DNA of 64,000 nucleotides from Erinaceus europaeus (GCF_950295315.1 NC_080162.1:69190962-69254961), one strand, 5' to 3'; numbered from the stretch's first letter, positions 48,478 to 58,827 are shown. The notes: generated by a model from the letters alone, not told the origin. Translations and numbers: made by a program.

Positions 48478-48717
48478 CATAACAAGATCAGAAGAGAAAA
48501 TACAAGTAGAACCTGAACTGGAATTGACATATTGCACCAAAGTAAAAGACTCTGGGGTGGGGGGGGGGGATACAGGTCCAAGAAGGATGACAGAGGACTT
48601 AGTGGGGTCTTCCTATTGTTATATGGAAAACTGAGAAATGTTATGCATGTACAAACTATTGTATTTACTGTTGAATGTAAAACATTAATTCTCCAATAAA
48701 GAAATTAAAAAAAATAT
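48478..48717 (+). mobile_element. L1 3' UTR, nested
   Basis: ACAAGATCAGAAGAGAAAAT, ACCTGAACTGGAATTGACAT, a G run at 48558, GGAAAACTGAGAAATG, CTCCAATAAAGAAATTAAA. Confidence 0.92.
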
Positions 48718-48809
48718 TTTCATGCACTAAGTTTTGTGGTCCCAGGTTCAGTCCTCAACACCACCAGAAACTGGAGTTGAGAAGACCCAGATAATAAATT
48801 TTCTCTTTT

Positions 48810-49093
48810 TTTTAATTTAATTTTATATTTATTTATTTATTCCCTTTTGTTGCCCTTGTTGTTTTATTGTTGTAGTTATTGATGTCGTCATTGTTGGATA
48901 GGACAGAGAGAAATGGAGAGCGGGGGGGAAGACAGAGAGGGGGAGAGAAAGATAGACACCTGCAGACCTGCTTCACCACCTGTGAAGCGACTCCCCTGCA
49001 GGTGGGGAGCTGGGGCTCGAACCGGGATCCTTATGCCGGTCCTTGTGCTTTGTGCCACCTGCACTTAACCCGCTGAGCTACAGCCGGACTCCC
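48810..49093 (-). mobile_element. SINE Er-A
   Basis: TTTATTCCCTTTTGTTGCCC, GATGTCGTCATTGTTGGATA, CGACTCCCCTGCAGGTGGGG, GGGGCTCGAACCGGGATCC, TACAGCCGGACTCCC. Confidence 0.93.
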
Positions 49094-49172
49094 AATAAAT
49101 CTTCTTATAAACTTCCAAAACTGCGTATTACCAATCCTTGCTTTTTATCATTGATATATTTCTTTTTCTTTC

Positions 49173-49357
49173 TTCTTTTTTTATTTTTGATTTATTTTTA
49201 GTATTGGATAGAGACAGAGAAAAATTGAGTGGGGAGGGAGAGATAGAATGGGAAAGAGATGGAGAGACAACTGCAGCCCTGCTTCAGTTTCGTGAAGTTT
49301 GCCCCCTGCAGGTGGGAACCAGGGGCTTGAACCTGGGTCCTTGAGCACTGTAATGTG
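49173..49357 (-). mobile_element. SINE Er-B
   Basis: GTATTGGATAGAGACAGAG, CTGCAGCCCTGCTTCAG, TTGCCCCCTGCAGGTGGG, GGGCTTGAACCTGGGTCC. Confidence 0.85.
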
Positions 49358-49550
49358 AGTGCATTGATACATATCTGTGGATTCCCTTCATTAATGATTT
49401 TTGGAAATTCATAAGGCAGAAAGGCTATAGAACTTGAGCTTTGGTAGAGATGACTGCTCAGTTGGGTGCTAGAAGTCCTTGCACTTGAGTTTGAAGGAGA
49501 CCATTCTGGAATTTGGGCAGGGAAGACATAAGGATCAAAGGATCAGTGTA

Positions 49551-49757
49551 GGGGCTGGGTGGTGGCAAACCAGTAGAGTGCACATGTTAGAGTGCACAAG
49601 GAACCATGTTCAATCCCCCCCCACCCCCACCTACAAGGAGGAAGCTTCACAAGTGGTGAAGCAGGGCTGTGGGTGTCTCTCTCCTTCTCTGCCTTCCCCT
49701 TATCTCTTGATTTCTGGCTGTCTCTATCCAATAAATAAAGATAATTAAAAAAAATAA
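49551..49757 (+). mobile_element. SINE Er-B
   Basis: GGGGCTGGGTGGTGGCAAAC head, CATGTTCAATCCCCC, GAAGCAGGGCTGTGGGTG, TCTATCCAATAAATAAAG tail. Confidence 0.88.
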
Positions 49758-49938
49758 ATATTGCCCCAAAGTAAAAGACTTTGGGGTGGGTAGGGGAGAC
49801 AGGTCCTGACACATGATGCAGAGAACCTAGTGGGGGTTGTATTGTTATATGGAAAACTGGGAAACGTTATACATGTACAAACTATTGTATTTATTGTTGA
49901 CTATAAAACATTAATCCCCCAATAAAGGGAAAAAAAAA
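49758..49938 (+). mobile_element. L1 3' end
   Basis: TTGCCCCAAAGTAAAAGAC, GGGTTGTATTGTTATATGG, ATTGTATTTATTGTTGAC, AATCCCCCAATAAAGGG. Confidence 0.9.
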
Positions 49939-51971
49939 GGACAAGGACAAGTATAAGCTTAGAGCAGGGCAGTAAGACGAAGGTAGAGGACAGACTCCTT
50001 CATATGGGTTCTCTGGGTAGCATCCTTTATACCTGAAACAGAACCAGGAGGAGTTACATCTTTAAGAATAGCTTAGTGGTCAATTATGTGTCAATTTTAT
50101 ATATATATCAACCACAGGGCCCTCACATATGTGCTCTTTTACCAAGCTGAGCAAACTTGCTCATATATATTTGGAGAGAGAGAGAGGGAGTAAGAGAGAA
50201 AGAGAGAGAATAATACTGTAATCCTAGAGTTGGTAGCACTCCCATGTGCCCTGCTATGTGAGGGATAAACCTGGGCTGTATAAATGGCGATTGCTATCGC
50301 ATGTATCAAGTCTATTTTAACAAGCATTGCTCTAGAAGCTAAAACTTCAACATAGAAATAAGGTAAGGCTGTTGACTTCAGAGAGCTTACAATCTTCTTG
50401 AGAAGCATGAGGGAAATGGAAAACCAGAAACGGAGACATTCCATAGAGTTCAATTCAGATGTGATAGACATTTGTTATGCAAATTTGCTCACATAAAATT
50501 TTTGTCACACCCGCAAAGGAAGAACTAAGGATAAGGTAAGATGCCATTTGTAAAGAAATACCTCCAAGATGAGTTGCAGATCCCTGAAGATGAGATTGTT
50601 CCTTGGAACTAATTTTACAGAGGTCCAAGTGAGCAAGTGGCTAGGGAAGGCATGTCTTGTAGAGCAGAACTTCAGAAACTTTGTATCTTTATGAATCCTC
50701 CAGAGATCTTGTTAAAATACAGATTCTGATAAAGCAGAGGCCAGATCACTCAGTGAGCCTAGAGACTTGTGTTTCCAACAAACTCCCTGGGAATGTCAAT
50801 ATTGCTGGTCTAGGGACATTTTGAATGGCAAAGCTCTAGACTGAGGAGGCTCTAAATAAATAAACATGGCTGAGAAGGAAGCAGGTGGTTTGAGTCAGAG
50901 ATAAAACTTGAGAAGTAGTTGAAAACTAACTAAAGACCTTCAATGTGGACAACCACTAGAAGACTAAAAGGAGGAGTGGTTATTCGGAGGAGGCTGTAGA
51001 GCCTAATCCAAGAGATAGACATTGCAGAGTAAATCTCTTCCTCATGCTCCTGCTCTCCTTCCTCTTCTTCCTCTTCCTTCTTCATCTTTTCCCTGTCACC
51101 CCCATCCCCTTTTCCCCTTTTATATCAGCATCATCAGTATCACTATCACTCTGTAGCTGGATCATATTATTAGAGGACTACTTGAAGCAAGCAAAGAGGA
51201 AGATTTCTGGAAAATGTGGATTCATAATGTAGCCTATGATGTGAACTTGGCATGTAGGACACAGACAATGTATACAATATTTACTTATTTAAAAAATCTC
51301 CAAGATGTGTCTCAATTTCCTACAAAAAGAATTTTTGGTGTTTGCCTTACACAAAAGATTCCCCACTTTGGTCACAAAGGTTTCCTTTGATTGCTGACAG
51401 GGCTACGAGTTGATTGCGTTGTCTTGGAATCCAAACTCAGAGGTTTATGTGGTCCAGGAAGAGCATTTTAAATCTGTGATTAGGACAGTGTGTGAGTAAC
51501 AGGGAGTGGTAAAGTCTGCGTTGGTAAGGACATGTGAACTCAAAATAAATTAAAAACAAATCACTGTATGGCTCATATGTCTATGATGGATCAGACTATG
51601 TTATCTGGCTAGTGTCATTTGGAACAACTGAACTATTATGCCTGCAGAATAAGGTGATACAAGTGGAAATGAAGGCCACAATGGAACCCATAGAGGTTCA
51701 CTTGCTGCTGGTCCAATGGGGGAGAGATAGCAGTACATATAGAACTTATGAACTTACTTAACCCCCCCCCCCGAATTTTTAATGATTTCTGTAAGCAGTG
51801 ACACCAATTATGTGCTTTGGGCTATAAATGGTATGAAAAGATCAGCAATAGCCCTCAAAAAACCATTCTTACCCTTGAGTATCTGATTATAGGCTGATCG
51901 GATGGGAACAAAGGAAAGACACAACAGATAAAAACAATAAAATGTTAGCTGTGTGTGTGTGCATTATATAT
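49939..51971. other. SINE-poor low-copy region with one fossil DNA transposon
   Basis: About 2 kb with no young SINE or L1, the longest such stretch before the CpG island. A weak SINE-like piece is near 50165-50285. No exon with splice sites or homology is recognised. The MER5A-like element is listed separately. Confidence 0.5.
50660..50850 (+). mobile_element. MER5A-like hAT-Charlie MITE (fossil)
   Basis: Recalled MER5A landmarks in order: GATCTTGTTAAAATACAGAT, then the AGATTCTGAT block, GTGTTTCCAACAAACTCCC, GGGAATGTCAATATTGCTGG and TCTAGGGACATTTTGAATGG. Terminal repeats are decayed. These elements predate the split of placental orders. Confidence 0.75.
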
Positions 51972-52078
51972 GGTTGTTTTTTTGTTTTTTTTTACCAAAG
52001 TACTCCTCTGCTCTGGTTTATGGTGGCATAGGGGATTGAAACTAGGATTTTGCAGCTAGGACTTTGTGGCAGTGCTCT
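51972..52078 (-). mobile_element. SINE Er-C, truncated
   Basis: TTTACCAAAGTACTCCTCTGC, TTATGGTGGCATAGGGG, GATTGAAACTAGGATTTTGC. Confidence 0.75.
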
Positions 52079-52264
52079 TATGTTTTGTTGTTGCTGCTGC
52101 TATTATTCAGAGTAAGGATATACCTGAAAAGTGTAGCATAGGTTTTCAGGCAGTTATCAATATTTTCACCAAATGATAGCTGGTTAACTGTTAAACGTTT
52201 TGAGCAGTAAAGAAAACTCCCTTGGTAGAATCTAATGCAAATATAGTAAGATTTAGAGACATTT

Positions 52265-52470
52265 GGGAGACCGGGTGGTGGCACACCTGGTTGAGTGCAC
52301 ATGTTGCAATGCATAAGGACTTGTGTTCGAGCCCCTGGTCCCCACCTGCGTGGGGAAAGCTTTGTGAGTGGCAAAGCAGGGCTGGAGGTGTCTCTCTGTC
52401 TCTCACCTTCTCTATAGCCCCCTTCTCTCTCTATTTCTATATTTATTTATTTCTAAATACAGATTAAGAA
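52265..52470 (+). mobile_element. SINE Er-B
   Basis: GGGAGACCGGGTGGTGGCAC head, GTGTTCGAGCCCCTGGTCC B box, AGCAGGGCTGGAGGTGTC, TATTTATTTATTTC tail. Confidence 0.88.
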
Positions 52471-52529
52471 AAAAATAGAAACATTTGGAAAAAATAAAAT
52501 AATAAGTGGAACATGCTAAAAAGAAAAGC

Positions 52530-52660
52530 AGGTGGCTCAAGAGATGGCACAATGGGTAGCATGCTGAACTTTCAAGCGTGAGGTCCTGAATTTAAACGCC
52601 AGCATCAGATATGCTCGAGCAGTACTCTGGTTCTCTCTCTCTCTCATAAACAGAACAAAG
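52530..52660 (+). mobile_element. SINE Er-F
   Basis: AGATGGCACAATGGGTAGC head, GGTCCTGAATTTAAACGCC, GATATGCTCGAGCAGTAC, CT run then ATAAACAGAAC. Confidence 0.65.
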
Positions 52661-52805
52661 AAACAAACTTCTTTTTTTTTTTAAATCAGTGTCTCATATA
52701 TTTGCTTCTTAGTTTTACGAATCCTAAATGTTTCATAGATCAGATGACTTTCAGTCATAATTATGGTTGACATACTGATAATTTATTTAAAAAAATATTT
52801 ATTGG

Positions 52806-53460
52806 GAGGCAGGCGGTAGGTAGCACAGTGGGTTAAGCACACATGGCGCAAAGTGCAAGGACCAGCGTAAGGATCCTAGTTCCAGCCCCGCCTCCCCACT
52901 TGCAGAGCAGTCGCTTCACAGGCAGTGAAGCAGGTCTGCAGGTGTCCATCTTTCCCCCTCTCTGTCTTCTCCTCCTCTCTCTATTTCTCTCTGTCCTATC
53001 TTGCCAGGAGCCATTTCTCTGCTTGATAGAAGCTAATCCTTGAAACAACAGAAGCCCTTGAGATAAGTTTCTAATTCCCATAGGAAGGATGTTTGCCAGA
53101 AACTAAGTGACATACCATATAGTTATAGTGACATACCATATAGTTATAGTTTAACAAAAATAGTTGCAAGGGACCCTCCAGCATCTCTGCCTCCCCCTTC
53201 CCCCTATGCTCCCCCTTCCCCAAAGCCTTAAAATGCCTGTGAACACAATAAAATTTTGCAGCTTGATCAGAAACTTGTCTTGCTGTCGTTCTTTCGTGTC
53301 TCATGTCCCTGTCATTCCAGGTCTTTTAGGTTCCTAGCCCCTGTTCACCGCCCTGCTGGTCGGGGCACTATCTAACAATGACAACATCAATAACAACAAC
53401 AATAATAACTACAACAACAATGAAAACAACAGCAAAGGCAACAAAAGGGAAAATAAATAA
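52806..53460 (+). mobile_element. SINE Er-A split by a solo LTR
   Basis: The left part, 52806-53001, runs GGAGGCAGGCGGTAGGTAGC to TCTGTCCTATCT. The right part, 53368-53460, resumes CTATCTAACAATGACAACAT and ends AAATAAATAAG. The halves join exactly at CTATCT. Confidence 0.92.
53002..53367 (+). mobile_element. Solo LTR, 366 bp, in a SINE
   Basis: Starts TGCCAGGA, ends CGGGGCA, with the 6-bp duplication CTATCT at 52996-53001 and 53368-53373, typical of class II ERVs. A perfect 21-bp tandem duplication at 53106-53147 lies in the U3-like part. AATAAA at 53247 is the poly(A) signal, followed by a pyrimidine-rich U5-like part. No viral genes are present. Because it sits in an Er-A, it integrated after Er-A expansion. 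Confidence 0.9.
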
Positions 53461-53461
53461 G

Positions 53462-53616
53462 TTTTTATTAGAGAGACAGAAAGAAGGGAGAGGAGGAAGG
53501 GAGGAGGAAGGAAGAGAATAAAAGCATCGCTCTGACATGTGCAACACTGAGGAATCAAGCTTGAACCTAATGCTTTTAAGTCTAGTGCTCTAGCCACTGA
53601 GCCACTTCCTAGGCCT
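53462..53616 (-). mobile_element. SINE Er-F, reverse
   Basis: TTATTAGAGAGACAGAAAGA, GCATCGCTCTGACATGTGC, GGAATCAAGCTTGAACC, GTGCTCTAGCCACTGAGCC (A-box complement). Confidence 0.65.
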
Positions 53617-53648
53617 TACCTGCATTTTCTTTTTCTTTCTTCCTTTCT

Positions 53649-53776
53649 TTTTTTTTTTTACCAGAGCACTGCTCAGCTCTGGCTAATGGTGATATGGAGG
53701 ATTGAACCTGGGATTTTGGAACCTCAGGCATGAGAATCTCTTTGCATAACCATAATGCTATCTACCTCCACCCCCA
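53649..53776 (-). mobile_element. SINE Er-C
   Basis: TTTACCAGAGCACTGCTCAGC, GGATTGAACCTGGGATTTTG, ATAACCATAATGCTATC. Confidence 0.87.
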
Positions 53777-53941
53777 TAATCTTTTCTTTGGAGACTGCTT
53801 TATGATATCCAGTTTCATCAGTGTTCTAGTAATTTACAACTACATTTCATTAATCTAGGTATTTCTGTAGAATAATGTACTAAGCATTAAAATTAAGCTA
53901 ATCCTTGTATGCAGTTGATAAATTCTTTATAGATGAATAGA

Positions 53942-54078
53942 AGGGTTGGGGACATAGCACAAGCATTAGTGGAACAGACTTTTACAAGAGAGGCAACAGA
54001 ATCACTAGGTTCAATCTCTGGCACACGCAAACCATAGCTGGATAGTGCTGTGGTTAAAAATATATATATATATATTGA
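53942..54078 (+). mobile_element. SINE Er-C, diverged
   Basis: GGTTGGGGACATAGCACAAG, CTAGGTTCAATCTCTGGC, AACCATAGCTGGATAGTG, then TA repeats. Confidence 0.7.
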
Positions 54079-54195
54079 CTAGAATATATTCCCAGTCACT
54101 TTTCAAAAATGGTTACTCCACTGTTCATTTTTATGGAGATGGTGACCTATATAATAATACTCATCTTTATAGATTATTCTTCTATTAAATGATTG

Positions 54196-54315
54196 TTGTT
54201 GTTGCAGGGGATTCACGGCTAACTTTTTCAGATAGAAAGTCAGAAACAGAGGGAGTGGGGGAAAAATAACACAAAACAGAAGCATCTCCTGGTATGGCGG
54301 GTGTTGGTCTCAAAA
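54196..54315 (-). mobile_element. SINE Er-E, 3' part
   Basis: GGATTCACGGCTAACTTTTT, CAGATAGAAAGTCAGAAAC; the head is cut by the following Er-A. Confidence 0.55.
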
Positions 54316-54324
54316 AAAAAGTTT

Positions 54325-54663
54325 TGGGGGGTCGGGCAGCAGGTTAAGCTCATGTGGCACAAAGTGTAAGGACCGGTGTAAGGATCCTGGTTTGAGCCCC
54401 CGCTCCCCATCTGCAGGGGAGTTGCTTCACAGGTGGTGAAGCAGGTCTTCAAGTGTCTCTCTTTCTCTCCCCCTCTGTCTTTCCCTCCTCTCTCCATTTC
54501 TCTCTGTCCTATCGTACAACGAACGACATCAACAATAACAGTAATAACCACAGCAAGGCTTCAACAACAAGGGCAACAAAGGGGGGGAGGAAATGGCCTC
54601 CAGGAACAGTGGATTCATGGCGCAGGCACTGAGCCTCAGCAATAACCCTGGGAGCAAAAAAAA
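54325..54663 (+). mobile_element. SINE Er-A long subtype
   Basis: GGGGTCGGGCAGCAGGTTAA (short deletion in the head), GGTTTGAGCCCCCGCTCC, TGTCCTATCGTACAACG, GGCCTCCAGGAACAGTGG, AATAACCCTGGGAGC. Confidence 0.9.
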
Positions 54664-54905
54664 GGGGAGTCGGGCGGTAGCGCACCGGGTTAAGCGCACG
54701 TGGCTCGAAGCACAAGGACCGGCATAAGGAATCCTGTTTGAGCCCCTGGCTCCCCTCCTGAAGGAGGTTCGCTTGACAGGCCGTGAAGCAGGTCTGCAGG
54801 TGTCTCTCTTTCTCTCTCCCTCTCTGTCCTGTCCAACAACGACGACATCAATAACAACAATAAAACAATAATGGCAACAAAAGGGAAAATAAATATTAAA
54901 AAAAG
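54664..54905 (+). mobile_element. SINE Er-A, internally shortened
   Basis: GGGGAGTCGGGCGGTAGCGC, CGCACGTGGCTCGAAGC, TCTCTGTCCTGTCCAACAAC (CT block shortened), AATAAATATTAAAAAA tail. Confidence 0.9.
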
Positions 54906-55045
54906 AAAGATAAGACACCTGCAGACCTGCTTCACAACTTGTGAAGAGACTTCCCTACAGGTGAGGGCCGGTGGCTCGAAAAGGGATCCTTATGCTGGTC
55001 CTTGCCACTTTGAGCTTAACCCGCTAGGCTACCACCAGACTCCCT
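54906..55045 (-). mobile_element. SINE Er-A, 5' half
   Basis: GACACCTGCAGACCTGCTTC, GGTGGCTCGAAAAGGGATCC, GAGCTTAACCCGCTAGGC, CACCAGACTCCC. Tail-to-tail with the + copy. Confidence 0.87.
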
Positions 55046-55456
55046 CTTTCCATCTTTTTATGCAATTAACTTAATTCGTACAACTCCGAGTTAAGGTGGG
55101 CATTATCTCATCTCATTCATTCTAACATATCTCTTTGATAATTGTAATTTCTAAGAGCATTGCTGGCTAGGCATCAGTCCTAACTTACCATCCTCTTCAC
55201 TCACTTGAATATGCTAATTCCTGATTTCTTGGATAAAAGTTTCAGCTTCTAAATGATTTCTAATAAAGTTCTAGTGCACAAACCATTTAAGGACCTTTTG
55301 AAAATGGAGTTGGAACCCTGGTTATTGTCTGTATATGTTTGAAGATATCTTCCTTTAGAATGAAAAATAGCAATGGCCCAAAACTTACCTGGTATTGGTG
55401 ACTTTTGAAAGTCCTGGGGATAATATTTTAGTACTTAAAAAGTGCTTAATCGTGTG
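55046..55456. other. Low-copy sequence, no feature recognised
   Basis: About 410 bases with no supported feature. Confidence 0.45.
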
Positions 55457-55617
55457 GTCCGGGATGTGGCATAATGGATAAAGCACTGGATTCTCAAGCA
55501 TGAGGTCCCTAGTTCAATCCCTGGCAGCACATGTACCAGAGTGATATCTGGTTCTTTCTCTCTCTCTCCTATCTTTCTCATTAATAAATAAATAAAATAT
55601 ATATATTTTTAAAAAGG
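55457..55617 (+). mobile_element. SINE Er-D
   Basis: TGGTCCGGGATGTGGCATAA head, CTAGTTCAATCCCTGGCAGC, CATGTACCAGAGTGATATC, AATAAATAAATAAAATATAT tail. Confidence 0.92.
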
Positions 55618-55959
55618 GCTTGATCACTAATGTTATTCAACAATAGTATTTGAACAAACAAGGACACTCCAAAGTTATTCAGGACCTAACCATAAACGTG
55701 AACATGCTTGAAGATTCTATAAGAAATTTATTTCATTTATATTTTATCTTCATATATGTACAAGAATGATATATAATAAAATTATAAAGAGATGTAAAAT
55801 AATATCAATAATTAATAAAAATTCTAAGTTAAAAAACAATTATGGGATAGTTTAAATTATGGCATTAAAATTTCTTAGCATTACACTTTATATTCATCTT
55901 TTTAGCTTTGATGAAACTGATATTTTGTTTATTTGCTAAGACCTCATTGTATCAAACTC
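55618..55959. other. A+T-rich low-copy sequence
   Basis: About 340 bases, strongly A+T-rich, with no supported feature. Confidence 0.45.
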
Positions 55960-56023
55960 ATTTTTTGTCAGATATAAAGAGCTATACAGAGACAGAGAAA
56001 CAAAAGAAAAGAAAATACATCAC

Positions 56024-56300
56024 TGGGAGTTGGGTGGTAGCGCAGCGGGTTAAGTGCAGGTGGCACAAAGCACAAGGACCAGTGAGGATCCCAGTTCGAA
56101 TCCCTAGCTCCTTACCTGAGGGGAGTTGCTTCACAGGTGGTGAAGCAGGTCTGCAGGTGTCTATTTTTCTCTCCCCCTCTCTATCTTCCCCTCATCTCTA
56201 CATTTCTCTCTGTCCTATCCAACAACGACATCAATAACTACAACAATAAAACAACAAGGGCAACAAAAGGGAAAATAAATATTTTTTAAAAAAGAAAACA
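56024..56300 (+). mobile_element. SINE Er-A (first of tandem pair)
   Basis: GGGAGTTGGGTGGTAGCGC head, CCAGTTCGAATCCCTAGC, TATCCAACAACGACATC, AAATAAATATTTTTT tail. Confidence 0.92.
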
Positions 56301-56306
56301 AATTAC

Positions 56307-56592
56307 GGGAGTCGGGCTGTAGTGCAGCCGGCTAAGCGCAGGTGGCGCAAAGCACAAAGACCGGCATAAGGATCCCGGTTCGAACCCGGCTCCCCACCTG
56401 CAGGGGAGTCGCTTCACAGGCGGTGAAGCAGGTCTGCAGGTGTTTATCTTTCTCTCCTCCTCTCTGTCTTCCCCTCCCTCTCTCCATTTCTCTCTGTCTT
56501 ATCCAACAACAACAATAATAACTAGAACAATAAAACAACAAGGGCAACAAAAGGGAAAAAATAAATAAAATAAATATAAAAAAATAAATAAT
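56307..56592 (+). mobile_element. SINE Er-A (second of tandem pair)
   Basis: GGGAGTCGGGCTGTAGTGC head, CCCGGTTCGAACCCGGC, GGGGAGTCGCTTCACAGGCG, AATAAATAAAATAAATAT tail. Inserted into or next to the tail of the first. Confidence 0.93.
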
Positions 56593-56858
56593 AAGAAAAC
56601 AAAATACATCACTGCACCAAAACTTTCTACAGTGTGGTGCAGATTGGGCTTGAACCTGGGTAGCTCAGAAAACAAAGCAGACACACTATCCAGTGAGCTA
56701 TCTTTCTAGCTCAATTGATCCTTTATAGATTCAAGGTACAGAGAAGGTTGTGAGATGTGAGCAGCTCAAGCATTGGAGAGAAAGCAGCCAGTATTCTGAT
56801 AGGTACTGTGTGTGTGTGTGTGTGTGTGTATTTTCTCAAGCATCAACTGAAATAAGTG

Positions 56859-57003
56859 ATATTTATTTATTTTATTTAGATTTTATTTATTTACTCATGA
56901 GAACAATAGGAGGAGAAAGAGAAAGAACCAGACATCACTCTGCTGCCGGGGATTGAACTCAGGACCTCATGGTTGAGAAGCCAATGCTTTATTACGCCAC
57001 CTT
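56859..57003 (-). mobile_element. SINE Er-D
   Basis: TTTACTCATGAGAACAATAG, ACCAGACATCACTCTG, GCCGGGGATTGAACTCAGG; the head is degenerate (TTACGCCACC). Confidence 0.85.
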
Positions 57004-57258
57004 TGATCTTACCATTTAAACTTTTTTTTTTTTTAACTCTTAAAAAACAGTTTAGTACTATGATGCATTCAAGAACTTGGAAAGCAGTGCACGAGAAAAG
57101 TTGCAGCCAACTTGAATTAGTTTAGGGGTACGCATGAGACCACAAGGCCTCATTCTCAGCACCATATATGGCAGAATCATAGTAGTGCTCTGGTTTTTTA
57201 TTTTATAAAAGCAGATGAATTGATTAGTTAAAAAATTAATCCATTAAAAATGAGATTA

Positions 57259-57378
57259 TGGGGCAGGGGTAGATAGCATAATGGTTATGCAAAGACTCTT
57301 GCCTGAGGCTCTATAGTTCTAGGTTCAATCCCTGTACCACCATAAACCAGAGCTGAGCAAAGCTCAGGTTAAAAAAGA
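57259..57378 (+). mobile_element. SINE Er-C
   Basis: GGGGCAGGGGTAGATAGCAT, CTAGGTTCAATCCCTGTACC, TAAACCAGAGCTGAGC. Confidence 0.87.
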
Positions 57379-57547
57379 GAGATCATGCAGTGCTGGTTTC
57401 AGAAATCAAATGACATGTTTCATTTAATCATATGAGACATAATCAAATATATATATATATATATTATGTATGTATTTTGGGGAGGGGGTGCTGCCTAGGA
57501 CCTGATGCATGCTCAATTTCACTGTACTGGGTAACTTTTTCTTTCTT

Positions 57548-57725
57548 TGTTTTATATCTTTATTGGGGGATTCATATTTTACAGTTGACAGTAAATACAA
57601 TAGTTTGTACATGCACAACATTTCTCATTTTTCCACACAACAATACAACTTCCACTAGGTCCTTTGCCATCCTGTTCCAGGACCTGAACTCCTCCCCACC
57701 CACCCAGAGTCTTTTGCTTTGGTCC
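57548..57725 (-). mobile_element. L1 3' end, in a SINE-like host
   Basis: TTTATTGGGGGATTCATATT, GTACATGCACAACATTTC, AGAGTCTTTTGCTTTGG. It is flanked by reverse Er-F-like sequence (GTGCTCTACCATGTGATC at 57800). Confidence 0.85.
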
Positions 57726-58139
57726 ACCACTAGTGCAGTAGCACTGTCATGTGGAGTGCCAGGGACTCAGTCCTGAGTTGAGCACAAGGCAAGGTAGGTG
57801 CTCTACCATGTGATCTATCTTATTGGTCCAAGGTAGTGTTATGTATTTCATAAAATTCAGCACATGTGGAGACCTTCTGAACATAATGAACATAAATAAT
57901 TCCATTAACCATAATTTTTGAAGAGTTATATTCCATAGAAGTGATAGAAGAAATAATGTATTGACCAGGCTGAGTAGCGGCACACCTGGTTGAGCACATG
58001 TTACAATCTGCAAGGACTGGGGTGTGAGGACCTGGCCCTCACCTGCAAGCAGAGGGAAAGCTTTGTGAGTGGTGAAGCAACGCTGCAGGTGTTTCTCTGT
58101 CTCTATCCCTTTCTTTCTTCTTCTTATTACTATATTATA

Positions 58140-58273
58140 TATTATTTATTTCTTTTTTTTACCAGCGCACTGCTCAGCTCTGGTTTATGGTGGTGCAGGG
58201 GATTGAACCTGGGACTTTGCAGCCTCAAGCACCAGAGTCTATTTGCATAACCATTATGCTATCTACCCCTGCC
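58140..58273 (-). mobile_element. SINE Er-C
   Basis: TTTACCAGCGCACTGCTCAGC, GGTGCAGGGGATTGAACC, CATTATGCTATCTACCCC. Confidence 0.9.
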
Positions 58274-58302
58274 CTATATTATTATTTATTTTATTTTTTG
58301 TT

Positions 58303-58570
58303 ATTTAAAAAAATATTGATTTATTCCCTTTTGTTGCCCTTGTTGTTTTATTGTTGTAGTTATTATTGTTGTTGTTGGATATGTCAGAGAGAAATGGAGA
58401 GAGGAGGGGAAGACAGAGGGGGAGAGAAAGACAGACACCTGCAGACCTGCTTCATCGCTTGTGAAGTGACTCCCCTGCCAGTGGGGAGCCAGGGGCTCGA
58501 ACCAGGATCCTTACTCCAGTCCTTGTGCTTTGCGCCACGTGCGCTTAACCTGCTGCGCTACCGCCCGACT
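58303..58570 (-). mobile_element. SINE Er-A
   Basis: TTTATTCCCTTTTGTTGCCC, GTTGTTGTTGGATATGTCAG, GGGGCTCGAACCAGGATCC, GCTGCGCTACCGCCCGACT. Confidence 0.93.
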
Positions 58571-58827
58571 GTTTTATTTTTTGTTATTTTTATTGGATAG
58601 AGGCAGTCTCAATTTCTGGCTTTCTCTATCTAATAAATAAATAAATATTTAAAAATGTATTGACAACATCCTACTAAGCTATCTCATTTAGAACAAGGTG
58701 TATATGGTTTAATTTAAAATATATTGCACGATAAAACAACTTTTAGGCAGGGGTATATATCTTTCAATATATATCTATATATTAAATCCAGAATTAAAAT
58801 TTTTTTTTCTAATTTTAATTTTTTTTC

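Larger units (their letters stand above)
48289..48790 (+). mobile_element. Er-C-like SINE split by Er-C and L1
   Basis: The left piece at 48289-48318 (GGGGAGATAGCACAATAGC) and right piece at 48720-48790 (GTGGTCCCAGGTTCAGTCC, CACCACCAGAAACTGGAG) form one diverged SINE. Between them lie an Er-C (48329-48471) and an L1 3' end (48478-48717). Confidence 0.7.
55960..56714 (-). mobile_element. SINE Er-E (reverse) split by two tandem Er-A
   Basis: The left part is 55960-56023 (TTTTTGTCAGATATAAAGAG, ACAGAGACAGAGAAAC). The right part is 56595-56714 (CACCAAAACTTTCTACAGTG, GGCTTGAACCTGGGTAGC, CCAGTGAGCTATCTTTC). AAAATACATCACTG occurs at both joints, the TSD of the first Er-A. Confidence 0.75.
57963..58655 (+). 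mobile_element. SINE Er-B split by Er-C and Er-A
   Basis: The left part ends near 58115 (CTGAGTAGCGGCACACCTGG, TGCAAGCAGAGGGAAAGC). The right part is at 58605-58655 (TCTCAATTTCTGGCTTTC, TAATAAATAAATAAATATTT). Two reverse SINEs lie between. Confidence 0.7.
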
